A stretch of DNA of 64,000 bases from G036327475 sp036327475 (lineage in GTDB: Bacteria > Pseudomonadota > Gammaproteobacteria > Enterobacterales > Enterobacteriaceae). Shown piece by piece: positions 9,895 through 17,952 of this stretch. Both the position numbers and the translations under genes were made by a program. Numbering within the stretch: position 1 is the first letter of the stretch; each line of letters begins with the position of its first letter. Under the pieces are notes generated by a model. That model saw only the letters and a program-made list of their open reading frames with translations, was not told where the DNA came from and made no database searches. The stretch is from positions 558,001-622,000 of the forward strand of contig NZ_CP132913.1 in assembly GCF_036327475.1 (NCBI RefSeq). The letters are read 5' to 3'.

Positions 9895-10265
9895 ATGGCT
9901 GCGCGATATCAATGACAGTAAAGGCAACCGCGTAACAGCGAATGGCTGATGATCCTGACCCATGAGGGTAAACTACAGGCCAGATTGACACAGCCGGCGC
10001 AGAAACCGCTAAAATCTCTATTATGTTCAGGTGGCAGGCGAGCTGGGCGGGCCGCTCTGATTTTCGCGCCGGCCTGTCGCTGAAAGGCGATCTGACTCTG
10101 CCTACAGGCGCGACTGTGTTGGGCTTGTACGAGTGGAAAAATCGTCAGATGCACCATAGCCGCCCATATCGGGTATCCCGCGCTACGGCTGATTCGCTAT
10201 CAAATCACGCAATGGTGCCTGACCGCTCTAGCTCCTGGAGAGTAGAGCGATATCGACCCGGCGTA
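9895..10265 (+). pseudogene. rluE: 23S rRNA pseudouridine synthase RluE remnant
   Basis: LMILTHEGKLQARLTQPAQK near 9943-10003 and YYVQVAGELGG near 10020-10050 match the central part of RluE (SEGLLLLTNNGALQARL, KIYYVQVEG in E. coli). RluE makes pseudouridine 2457 in 23S rRNA. A C-terminal echo (IRYQITQWCL) follows near 10192. The catalytic aspartate region upstream is unreadable, and the frame is broken. Position immediately before nudJ-mnmA is as in E. coli. Confidence 0.7.
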
Positions 10266-10288
10266 ATGCTTTTGAGGATAGTCGTGCT

Positions 10289-10690
10289 ATGTTCAAACCC
10301 CATATTACCGTCACCTGCGTGGTACAGGCAGAGAGCCAATGTTTGTGGTAGAGAAAACGTTCACGGTTAAGAGGCGATTAAGCCCTTATCGAGGCAGCGC
10401 AGCGTGTTGTGGGAAGAAGCGGATACTCACGCCCAACCACAGGCGTTATTGCGGATATATTAATGAAAATTGCGCCCAACAACACGCCGTTTCTGCAGTT
10501 TTTGTCCGTTATCGATTTTCCACGCTGCGTGACGGTCATCCAGCAAGATGACGATATCGATCGCTGTCTTTGGCTGCCTATTGATACTCTTTTCGCATCA
10601 AACTAGTTGCACTCGAAAGTCTTCGCCGCTATCAGCATGACGAACGTCTGCCGCTGACTTTCCTAACAGGCATTTAATTGGCCGTTTTGA
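10289..10690 (+). pseudogene. nudJ: NudJ phosphatase remnant (Nudix)
   Basis: MFKPHITVTCVVQAES at 10289 is the NudJ amino terminus, followed by a frameshift and stops exactly where the Nudix box should lie. Later frames give NNTPFLQFLSVIDF and DDDIDRCLWLPIDTLFASN, corresponding to the E. coli NKTPFLRFLFAIEL and DIDCCRWVSAEEIL regions. NudJ removes pyrophosphate from the thiamine precursor HMP-PP and from nucleoside triphosphates. With the Nudix box destroyed it cannot be active. Order rluE-nudJ-mnmA is conserved. Confidence 0.85.
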
Positions 10691-10943
10691 CGGCGTCAGG
10701 TTGCTGGCGGAGAGCAATGGTGTGCAGGGGATCTGACGCCGCTACTCCGTGTCCGTCATTGCGGGTCGTTTGAGGGTCCTCGTGGCGCGTATGTGACGGA
10801 TATTCGCCCCTTTCGGGCCGCGGAGGGCGACGAAACGCGCCTGATGGTGAAGGTAGCGGCACGGGATCGGATCGTGATAAAATATGTCGCCTGTTTTACT
10901 GTGCCGCGCCGCGCGCGGCGGTCATCCCTCTCGTGAGAACCCC
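10691..10943. other. Spacer before mnmA with probable promoter
   Basis: The spacer contains no gene. A GATAAAAT element near 10876-10883 could serve as a -10 box about 60 bp upstream of the mnmA start, now that the upstream nudJ reading frame is broken. Confidence 0.3.
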
Positions 10944-12053
10944 ATGTCAGACAACGGTCAAAAAAAAGTAATCGTCGGTATGTCCGGCGGTGTCGACTCT
11001 TCCGTCTCAGCTTGGTTGCTACTGCAACAGGGCTATCGGGTAGAGGGGCTGTTCATGAAAAACTGGGAAGAGGACGACAACGAGGAATATTGCACCGAGG
11101 CAAGCGATCTGGACGATGCTCGGACGGTATGTGATACCCTGGGTATCACGCTGCATACGGTTAATTTCGCTGCCGAATATTGGGATAACGTTTTTACGCA
11201 TTTCCTTGCCGAATACCAGGCTGGCCGCACGCCCAATCCGGATATTTTGTGCAATAGGGAAATCAAGTTCAAAGCCTTTTTGGAATTTGCTACAGAGGAT
11301 CTTGGCGCCGACTTTATCGCCACCGGCCATTACGTACGTCGCCCCGACATGGACGGCAAAAGCCGACTGCTGCGCGGTCTGGACGATAACAAAGACCAGA
11401 GCTATTTTCTCTATACATTAGGCCATGCACAGCTTGCACGCTGCCTGTTCCCGATTGGGGAATTAGCCAAATCGGAAGTGCGCCGCATCGCTACTAAGCT
11501 TGGCCTGGCGACCGCGGCCAAAAAAGACTCCACAGGAATCTGTTTTATCGGCGAACGGAAATTCCGCGATTTTCTCGGCCGCTATCTGCCGACGCAGCCG
11601 GGCGCGATTATATCCGTTGACGGCCAGGAAGTGGGTCGCCATCGGGGGTTGATGTACCATACATTAGGTCAGCGCAAAGGGCTCGGCATTGGCGGCACCC
11701 GCGACGGCAATGAGGACCCTTGGTATGTAGTGGACAAGGATCTTGATAATAACTGGTTGATTGTTGCTCAGGGCCACGAACATCCGCGGCTGATGTCTAT
11801 CGGCCTTGTCGCCAGCCATCTGCACTGGGTCGATCGAGAACCGCTTACAGACGCGCTGCGCTGTACGGTGAAAACCCGTTACCGTCAGCCGGATATCGCG
11901 TGTCTGGTGACGCTACTGCCGGACGGACGTTTACAGGTGAATTTCGATCGGCCAGTGGCCGCCGTCACGCCGGGCCAGTCCGCGGTATTTTATCTGTCGG
12001 AACGCTGCTTGGGCGGCGGCATCATTGATGCGCGCAAGCCGTTGCCTCACTAA
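10944..12053 (+). CDS. mnmA: tRNA-uridine 2-sulfurtransferase MnmA
   Basis: MnmA puts the 2-thio group on the wobble uridine of tRNA-Lys, -Glu and -Gln, using sulfur relayed from IscS through TusABCDE. The protein is 369 aa, E. coli 368. It shows the PP-loop GMSGGVDSS at residues 12-20, the catalytic Cys103 in DILCNREIKF, and the persulfide Cys200 in STGICFIGERKF. I chose ATG at 10944 because the protein then starts MSDNGQKKVIVGMSGG, colinear with E. coli; an in-frame upstream start would add 20 unmatched residues. It heads the mnmA-hflD-purB group and shows no lesions. Confidence 0.97.
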   Translation: MSDNGQKKVIVGMSGGVDSSVSAWLLLQQGYRVEGLFMKNWEEDDNEEYCTEASDLDDARTVCDTLGITLHTVNFAAEYWDNVFTHFLAEYQAGRTPNPDILCNREIKFKAFLEFATEDLGADFIATGHYVRRPDMDGKSRLLRGLDDNKDQSYFLYTLGHAQLARCLFPIGELAKSEVRRIATKLGLATAAKKDSTGICFIGERKFRDFLGRYLPTQPGAIISVDGQEVGRHRGLMYHTLGQRKGLGIGGTRDGNEDPWYVVDKDLDNNWLIVAQGHEHPRLMSIGLVASHLHWVDREPLTDALRCTVKTRYRQPDIACLVTLLPDGRLQVNFDRPVAAVTPGQSAVFYLSERCLGGGIIDARKPLPH

Positions 12054-12244
12054 GATGCTCCCACGCCGGTGACCTCTTGATCGGCAGCATCCCCTGGCAA
12101 CGGATGCAGTGTAAAACCTAATGAGGTGGCGAAACGCCTGCCGTGCATCTTTGAAGCTGTGTTTGATCGCGCTTTACGTGCAAGCGTAGCGCGCTACCGT
12201 GCCGTTGAGTGGACTGAACCTCAGGGATTGATACAGGAGCCATT

Positions 12245-12874
12245 TTGGCCAGGAACTATTTTGACATTACACTGGCGCTGGCGGGTATTTGCCAAAGCGC
12301 ACGCCTTGTGCAGCTGCTTACCCACCAGCGCCAGTGCGACGAGCAGCCCTTGCGCGCCTCGCTGCAAAGCCTGCTGGATCTCAATCCGCCGTCAGTATGT
12401 GCGGTCTACGGTGATAACCCTACCCATCTGCGCATTGGGCTGGAGGCGCTGCAGGCCGTGCTGAATGCTTCGTCGCGAGAAAGGATCAGCGCTGAGCTGA
12501 CCCGCTATACCCTTGGGCTTATGGTGCTTGAACGCAAACTGAACGGCAACTACGGCGCTCAAGAGGCGCTGAGCCGCCGTATCAACGCACTTCATCGCCA
12601 GCTCGGCCATTTCGACTTGCTGTCGGATACGCTTATCAGTGCCATGGCCAGCATCTATGTGGACATTATCAGCCCACTCGGACCACGCATCCAGGTCACT
12701 GGTGCGTCGGCGATATTGCAAAATACTCAGATCCAGGCCAAAGTGCGCGCCGTACTGCTGGCTGGCATTCGTTCCGCCGCGCTATGGCAACAGGTCGGCG
12801 GCGGACGGCTTCAGCTGATGTTCGACAGCAATCGGTTATTTAAAGAAGCTAAGCAGATACTTACCTATTCTTAA
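12245..12874 (+). CDS. hflD: High-frequency lysogenization protein HflD
   Basis: HflD is a membrane-associated helical protein that binds phage lambda CII and lowers its activity; its housekeeping role is unclear. The 209-residue product aligns throughout with E. coli HflD (213 aa), including ITLALAGICQSARLVQ near the start and SPLGPRIQVTGA and QVGGGRLQLMF near the end. The only start giving colinearity is TTG at 12245, preceded by CAGGAG. E. coli HflD is also said to use a non-ATG start. The last few residues differ (KQILTYS). It lies 21 bp before purB, as in E. coli, so co-transcription is likely. Confidence 0.93.
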   Translation: MARNYFDITLALAGICQSARLVQLLTHQRQCDEQPLRASLQSLLDLNPPSVCAVYGDNPTHLRIGLEALQAVLNASSRERISAELTRYTLGLMVLERKLNGNYGAQEALSRRINALHRQLGHFDLLSDTLISAMASIYVDIISPLGPRIQVTGASAILQNTQIQAKVRAVLLAGIRSAALWQQVGGGRLQLMFDSNRLFKEAKQILTYS

Positions 12875-12895
12875 TTTCTCCAGGAGTCGCAATCG

Positions 12896-14269
12896 ATGGA
12901 ATTATCCTCTCTGACCGCCATTTCACCCGTCGATGGCCGCTACGGTGACAAAGTCAGCCCGCTGCGCGCTATCTTCAGCGAATTTGGTTTGCTGAAATTT
13001 CGCGTACAGGTGGAAGTGCGCTGGCTGCAAAAGCTGGCCGCCTGTGACACGATCAAAGAGGTCCCACCCTTTGACGACCACGCGAATGGTTACCTTGGTG
13101 CGATTGTCGCAAATTTCAGTGTCGAAGACGCCGAGCGCATTAAAACCATTGAGCGAACCACCAATCATGATGTGAAAGCAGTTGAATATTTTCTGAAAGA
13201 GAAAGTTGCAGCGCAACCGGCGCTGCTGGCAGTGAGCGAATTTATCCATTTCACCTGTACCTCAGAAGATATCAATAATCTCTCCCACGCGCTGATGCTT
13301 GCTAGCACCCGCGAGACTATTCTGCTGCCCGCCTGGCGCCAAATCATCGACGGCATCACCACGCTTGCCGAACGCTATCGTGATATTCCCCTTCTGTCGC
13401 GCACCCACGGCCAGCCGGCGACGCCCTCGACGCTTGGCAAAGAGATGGCGAATATCGCCTATCGCATGACGCGACAGTATCGTCAGCTCGAACGGGCAGA
13501 GATTTTAGGCAAGATTAACGGTGCGGTCGGCAATTACAACGCCCATATGGTTGCCTATCCCGAGGTGGACTGGCATCGCTTCAGCGAAGAATTCGTCACC
13601 GGGCTCGGTATCGGCTGGAACCCCTTTACCACCCAAATCGAACCGCATGATTATATCGCCGAAGTGTTCGACTGCATCACACGGTTCAATACTATCCTGA
13701 TTGATTTCGACCGCGACATCTGGGGCTATATTGCTCTTAATCATTTCAAACAACGCATCGTCGCCGGCGAAATCGGCTCGTCGACCATGCCGCATAAGGT
13801 GAACCCTATCGACTTCGAGAATTCGGAAGGGAATTTGGGGCTGGCGAATGCGGTGATGAACCACTTGGCAGCGAAATTGCCGATCTCGCGCTGGCAGCGA
13901 GATTTGACCGACTCCACCGTACTACGCAATTTAGGAGTCGGAATTGGTTATGCGCTTATCGCTTACCAGTCTACGCTTAAAGGAATTAGCAAACTGGAGG
14001 TCAATCATACTCATTTATTATCGGAGCTCGACCATAATTGGGAAATTCTGGCTGAACCTATACAAACGGTGATGCGCCGCTACGGGATTGAAAAACCTTA
14101 CGAAAGGCTGAAAGAATTCACCCGCGGTAAGCGTGTCAACGCTGAAAGCATGAAAGCCTTTATCGACAGTTTGCCGTTGCCGGATTCGGAAAAAGCGCGA
14201 CTGAAAACGCTGACGCCGGCTAACTATATTGGCCGTGCGGCGGAAATGGTTGATGAATTAAATAGGTGA
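12896..14269 (+). CDS. purB: Adenylosuccinate lyase
   Basis: PurB catalyses two steps of purine synthesis: SAICAR to AICAR plus fumarate, and adenylosuccinate to AMP plus fumarate. It is a cytoplasmic homotetramer. The product is 457 aa (E. coli 456) and highly similar end to end. The fumarase/lyase signature GEIGSSTMPHKVNPIDFEN is present near residue 290-308, with the catalytic serine of the SS pair, and RTHGQPATPST supplies the catalytic histidine region. A GAG-rich ribosome site (CCAGGAGTCG) precedes ATG. The gene ends in TGA TAA and is followed by a hairpin. Confidence 0.98.
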   Translation: MELSSLTAISPVDGRYGDKVSPLRAIFSEFGLLKFRVQVEVRWLQKLAACDTIKEVPPFDDHANGYLGAIVANFSVEDAERIKTIERTTNHDVKAVEYFLKEKVAAQPALLAVSEFIHFTCTSEDINNLSHALMLASTRETILLPAWRQIIDGITTLAERYRDIPLLSRTHGQPATPSTLGKEMANIAYRMTRQYRQLERAEILGKINGAVGNYNAHMVAYPEVDWHRFSEEFVTGLGIGWNPFTTQIEPHDYIAEVFDCITRFNTILIDFDRDIWGYIALNHFKQRIVAGEIGSSTMPHKVNPIDFENSEGNLGLANAVMNHLAAKLPISRWQRDLTDSTVLRNLGVGIGYALIAYQSTLKGISKLEVNHTHLLSELDHNWEILAEPIQTVMRRYGIEKPYERLKEFTRGKRVNAESMKAFIDSLPLPDSEKARLKTLTPANYIGRAAEMVDELNR

Positions 14270-14273
14270 TAAA

Positions 14274-14300
14274 GGGAACCTGCGTCCGACCCTGGTTCCC
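14274..14300 (+). terminator. Possible terminator or attenuator after purB
   Basis: A 7-bp perfect inverted repeat (GGGAACC / GGTTCCC, 13-nt loop) begins four bases after the purB stop. It is followed by CCCTCTATTT rather than a clean T tract, so termination would be weak or Rho-assisted. Confidence 0.35.
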
Positions 14301-14408
14301 CCCTCTATTTATGCGGAGTTTAGTCACTCTCTGGGATACTCTTATCCAAGATGTTCCTTCCCAGCCTGGAGGATAACCGCTTAACAAGACGGATTGCGCT
14401 ACCAGATC

Positions 14409-14425
14409 CGTTTAGGGTGGTTTTA
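14409..14425 (+). promoter_or_regulatory. Candidate PhoP box upstream of phoP
   Basis: CGTTTA-GGGTG-GTTTTA resembles the PhoP box, two GGTTTA hexamers separated by five bases. phoPQ is positively autoregulated in E. coli and Salmonella. The element ends only 13 bp before the phoP ATG, closer than a normal activator site, so it may be fortuitous or a shifted remnant. Confidence 0.3.
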
Positions 14426-14438
14426 TTTAGGAGCTGCG

Positions 14439-15110
14439 ATGCGAGTTCTGGTAATAGAAGATAATTCTCTTCTTCGTCATCATCTGACGGTACAGATGCG
14501 TGAAATGGGTCACCAGGTGGATGCCGCCGCGGATGCCAAGGAGGCGGACTACTTTCTAAATGAGCATCCACCCGATATCGCTATTGTTGATCTGGGGCTG
14601 TCGGATGAGGACGGTCTCAACCTTATTCGCCGATGGCGCAGCCATCAGGTGAAAATTCCCTTGCTGGTGCTCACTGCCCGCGAAGGCTGGCAGGATAAAG
14701 TTACGGTGCTGGAAGCTGGGGCCGACGATTATGTAACTAAACCGTTTCATTTGGAAGAGGTTGTGGCGCGTATGCAGGCGTTGATGCGCCGCAATAGTGG
14801 TCTGGCGTCGCAGGTCATCGAGCTGCCGCCCTTCCTCATTGACCTTTCACGTCGTGAGCTCATGATTAACAAGGTTAATATCAGGCTCACCGCGTTCGAA
14901 TATACTATAATTGAAACATTGATACGCAACGCCGGCAAAGTCGTCAGCAAGGATTCGCTGATGCTGCAACTTTATCCCGACGCTGAATTGCGCGAGAGTC
15001 ACACCATCGACGTATTAATGGGTCGTCTACGGAAAAAAATGCAGGCTAATTACCCGCATGAAGTGATCACCACAGTTCGCGGTCAGGGCTACCGTTTTGA
15101 TGTCAACTAG
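14439..15110 (+). CDS. phoP: Response regulator PhoP
   Basis: PhoP is the DNA-binding response regulator of the PhoPQ two-component system, which controls Mg2+ transport, lipid A modification and antimicrobial peptide resistance. The 223-residue product equals E. coli PhoP in length. It has a receiver domain with phospho-acceptor Asp51 in IAIVDLGLSDEDG and the conserved Lys in YVTKPFH, then an OmpR-type winged helix (LTAFEYTIIETLI through HTIDVLMGRLRKK and TTVRGQGYRF). ATG at 14439 has AGGAG nearby and gives the colinear MRVLVIEDN start. The gene is followed by phoQ after 5 bp. No lesion is visible. Confidence 0.97.
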   Translation: MRVLVIEDNSLLRHHLTVQMREMGHQVDAAADAKEADYFLNEHPPDIAIVDLGLSDEDGLNLIRRWRSHQVKIPLLVLTAREGWQDKVTVLEAGADDYVTKPFHLEEVVARMQALMRRNSGLASQVIELPPFLIDLSRRELMINKVNIRLTAFEYTIIETLIRNAGKVVSKDSLMLQLYPDAELRESHTIDVLMGRLRKKMQANYPHEVITTVRGQGYRFDVN

Positions 15111-15115
15111 GCTCT

Positions 15116-16582
15116 ATGACCCTATTTCCGTTTCGCCACAAACAACCGTTTTCCCTGCGCGTTAGATTTTTGCTGGCTGCAGCCTGCGTAGTTCTGGCAC
15201 TCTCTCTGTGCTATGGCATGGTGGCCGTCATTGGCTACAGCGTCAGCTTTGATAAAACGTCATTCCGCCTGTTACGGGGCGAAAGCAATCTCTTTTTCAG
15301 TCTGGCGCAGTGGAAGGACAACAAGCTGTCGATAGCCGTGCCGCCGAATATCGATATCAACTTCGCCGCACTCGTGCTGATTTATGATGAAAATGGCCAT
15401 ATACTCTGGCGCCAGCGTTATGTGCCGGCATTGGAGTCTCGCCTACAGCCGGACTGGCTGACCAAGACCGGCTATTTCGAGCTTGATACCGATACACGCA
15501 CCAGCAACGCGGTGATGGGTGACAACCCAAGCGTCCAAGTGCGACTCCAAGAGTTCGACAGCAGCAACGATAATGCTCTGACCCATTCCGTGGCGGTCAA
15601 CCGCTATCCGGCGACCAGCCGCCTGCCGCCGCTAACCATCGTGGTCGTCGACACCATTCCTCACGAGCTGCAGCGCACCGATTTAGTTTGGGAATGGTTC
15701 AGCTATGTTCTGCTGGCCAATTTTCTGCTGGTAGTGCCGCTGTTGTGGCTGGCGGCACACTGGAGCCTACGCCCCATCAAAGATCTGGTCAGACAGGTGC
15801 GCGAGCTGGAGGTCGGTGAACGGGAACGTTTGAATGAGAACCTGCCGCGTGAACTGGATATTCTGGTACGCAATTTGAATATTTTGCTCAATAACGAACG
15901 TCAGCGCTACCAGAAGTACCGCTCCACCCTATCTGATTTGACCCATAGTCTGAAAACACCGCTGGCGGTGCTCCAAACCACGCTGCGTTCCCTGCGCACC
16001 GATCGCGACATCAATATTGAAATGGCGGAACCGATTATGCTGGAGCAGATCAGCCGCATTTCCCAGCAAATCGGCTATTATTTGCACCGCGCTACCGTCC
16101 ACTCAGATCATAATGTCCTAAGCCGCGAGCTACATTCCGTGCCGCCGCTGCTCGATAGCCTGTGTTCAGCCCTCAACAAAGTTTATCAACGCAAAGGAGT
16201 TTCCCTGTCACTGGACATTTCGCCGGAGTTGACGTTCATTGGCGAAAAAAACGACTTTATGGAGGTCATGGGTAATATTTTAGACAACGCCTGCAAATAT
16301 TGCCTTGAATTTGTCCAGGTTAGCACCCGAGAAAGGGAAAGCGTGCTACATATTATCATCGAAGATGACGGCCCAGGCATCCCGGAGTCCAAGCGTACCC
16401 TTATCTTCCAGCGCGGTCAGCGCGCCGACACGTTGCGTCCCGGCCAAGGTCTGGGGCTCTCGGTGGCGGCAGAAATCCTTGAGCAATACGACGGCGATGT
16501 TGTGATTGGCGAAAGCGCCCTCGGCGGGGCGCTGGTGGAGGTCATCTTCAAACAACAGGGTACGCAGCCTGAAGACGATTAA
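15116..16582 (+). CDS. phoQ: Sensor histidine kinase PhoQ with altered sensor patch
   Basis: This 488-residue inner-membrane kinase (E. coli 486) is colinear with PhoQ: TM1 about 17-40, periplasmic PAS-like sensor about 45-190, TM2 about 195-215, HAMP, His277 in DLTHSLKTP, and an HATPase domain with NILDNACKY, DDGPGIP and GQGLGLSVAA. All catalytic motifs are intact. The periplasmic acidic cluster that binds divalent cations and antimicrobial peptides, EDDDDAE in E. coli at 148-154, is here LQEFDSSNDNALTHS with only Asp148 and Asp152 retained and one residue deleted. Reduced ligand sensing has been reported for S. glossinidius PhoQ, and this sequence offers a direct reason. Otherwise the gene looks functional. 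Confidence 0.97.
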   Translation: MTLFPFRHKQPFSLRVRFLLAAACVVLALSLCYGMVAVIGYSVSFDKTSFRLLRGESNLFFSLAQWKDNKLSIAVPPNIDINFAALVLIYDENGHILWRQRYVPALESRLQPDWLTKTGYFELDTDTRTSNAVMGDNPSVQVRLQEFDSSNDNALTHSVAVNRYPATSRLPPLTIVVVDTIPHELQRTDLVWEWFSYVLLANFLLVVPLLWLAAHWSLRPIKDLVRQVRELEVGERERLNENLPRELDILVRNLNILLNNERQRYQKYRSTLSDLTHSLKTPLAVLQTTLRSLRTDRDINIEMAEPIMLEQISRISQQIGYYLHRATVHSDHNVLSRELHSVPPLLDSLCSALNKVYQRKGVSLSLDISPELTFIGEKNDFMEVMGNILDNACKYCLEFVQVSTRERESVLHIIIEDDGPGIPESKRTLIFQRGQRADTLRPGQGLGLSVAAEILEQYDGDVVIGESALGGALVEVIFKQQGTQPEDD

Positions 16583-16749
16583 GGCTGGTTATGGGCGCCT
16601 CTCCCGCTAGCACAGCACGGGTAAAATCTCCGACCTGCACCGCCGTTATCCATTATAATTCCTCTAATTTTCCCACACTACTAGCAGTAACGTCCGGTCA
16701 TTATTAACACGCATTTCGTGACTTCGTCAATCCGCCGAGGCGGCCGATC

Positions 16750-16962
16750 ACTGACGCGAACCCTCGCGGCGCTAATGTAGCCCTTCCATTACTTTCGTTT
16801 TCAGTTCCCGGCGGCGATATCGGCCCTTTTCTTCAATATGATGTGTTTAGCGGCGACGAAAACAACACTGCCTCATCCCGATTTGCTACAGGTTGAGCTC
16901 TAGGTCGAGCTCTTTGAGACAATTATCGACAAATAAATGGAGCCCGACATCCAACCCATATC
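16750..16962 (+). pseudogene. roxA: roxA (ycfD) remnant
   Basis: After phoQ, as in E. coli, scraps of the JmjC-type ribosomal protein L16 arginine hydroxylase RoxA remain: LAALM-stop-PF near 16770, SFSVPGGDIGP near 16802-16832, PHPDLLQV near 16873, and ELFETIIDK near 16905. Frames change twice, most of the 373-residue protein is missing, and the iron-binding HxD motif is not present. The bases from 16583 to 16750 show nothing recognisable. Confidence 0.65.
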
Positions 16963-17480
16963 CTGCCGGCGGAATTAGCGACATCTTCACGCACATTATA
17001 ATCGCTGTCCTCAATAGTCAACTCATCCGCGGATACAACCCTTTCCAAGCATCTCGGCGCTAGTTATCATGAGCCGCTTATGCACTTCAAACTGCTGGCG
17101 GTCAAAATTACGCATGATATAGTGGTGCGACGAGCATCATCTGATGATAGCAGATGGTCAGCGATAGTGCGTTTAGCGATGCCAGAGTGCGCATTGTTGC
17201 TGAAATTGTGTCCCCTTGCCACTTCCTTGTCCGGCGTAAACGCGATGCGAATGGTGCCGTAAGGAATGCTCTGCTCCTTGAGCCGCACTATCGCAGTGAC
17301 ATCTCCGCCAGCTCCGCTTGCTGTCGGCGCCCAGCAACGTTTTGAATCGGTGGTAATAAGCGTATGGCCAATCAACTTATGTAGCACCGGGAAGCATGAC
17401 CGGCGCAATATCGCCGCCGCGATACTGTTCCAGATTTGTAGATTGACGTTTTACCGGTGAAAACTAGCGCGGTATTCATA
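16963..17480 (-). pseudogene. pepT: Peptidase T remnant
   Basis: Minus-strand fragments of the Zn tripeptidase PepT are clear: NLEQYRGGDIAPVM near 17438-17395, a FPVLHKLIGHTLITTDSK segment, QSIPYGTIRIAFTPDKEVAR near 17280-17205, NNAHSGIAKRTI, YIMRNFDRQQFEVHKRLM near 17122-17070 and TIEDSDYNVRED near 17018-16980. Blocks appear in the E. coli order but with large losses; the amino-terminal ~85 residues and the C-terminus are gone. Its 5' side abuts the cobB remnant directly. Confidence 0.85.
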
Positions 17481-17489
17481 TGCGCGACA

Positions 17490-17826
17490 AAGAGGATCTA
17501 GCCGCTTTGGCTACCGCGCACTTTGAGTAATCACCGTACATATAGATGATACGCCGCTTGCCGGCGTGTTCGTGCGGATTAGCTCAGCATCTGCTCCAGT
17601 TCAGCCATCGCCAAATGCGCGGAATTGGGCGTGATTTCCGACTGCAGCTGACGCCGGCGGGCGTTGTAAAACTCCTGTACCAACGCGGAGTTGCAGGCAA
17701 ACTCATCTGGGTGGCGACATCTTCGACCAGATGCTTCTCCCATAACCCGTCTTTGGCCTGGCAAGTGCGAAGCCAGACCCCGCGAAAATGCTCGTGCCCG
17801 TAAGCACCACAACAAACGGTTTCATT
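17490..17826 (-). pseudogene. cobB: NAD-dependent deacylase CobB remnant
   Basis: MKPFVVVLTGTSIFAGSGFA at 17826 is the Rossmann start of CobB (VLVLTGAGISAESGI in E. coli), followed in other frames by HLVEDVA, DEFACNSALVQEFYNARRRQ, ITPNSAHLAMAELEQML and a YMYGD echo of the HMHGE catalytic histidine motif near 17560. Everything downstream of that histidine, including the Zn cysteines, is absent. CobB is the main protein lysine desuccinylase/deacetylase in E. coli. The remnant passes straight into pepT. Confidence 0.85.
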
Positions 17827-17952
17827 TTGCTCACCACTAGTGAGTTCCGGTGAAAATGCGGGCGTACAAGGCGTTGCTGCTGTAATCTTTTACCTTTTGC
17901 GAAACCGAATTAACCGGTGATGAATACGCATGTGCGCTATTTACTTACGGCC

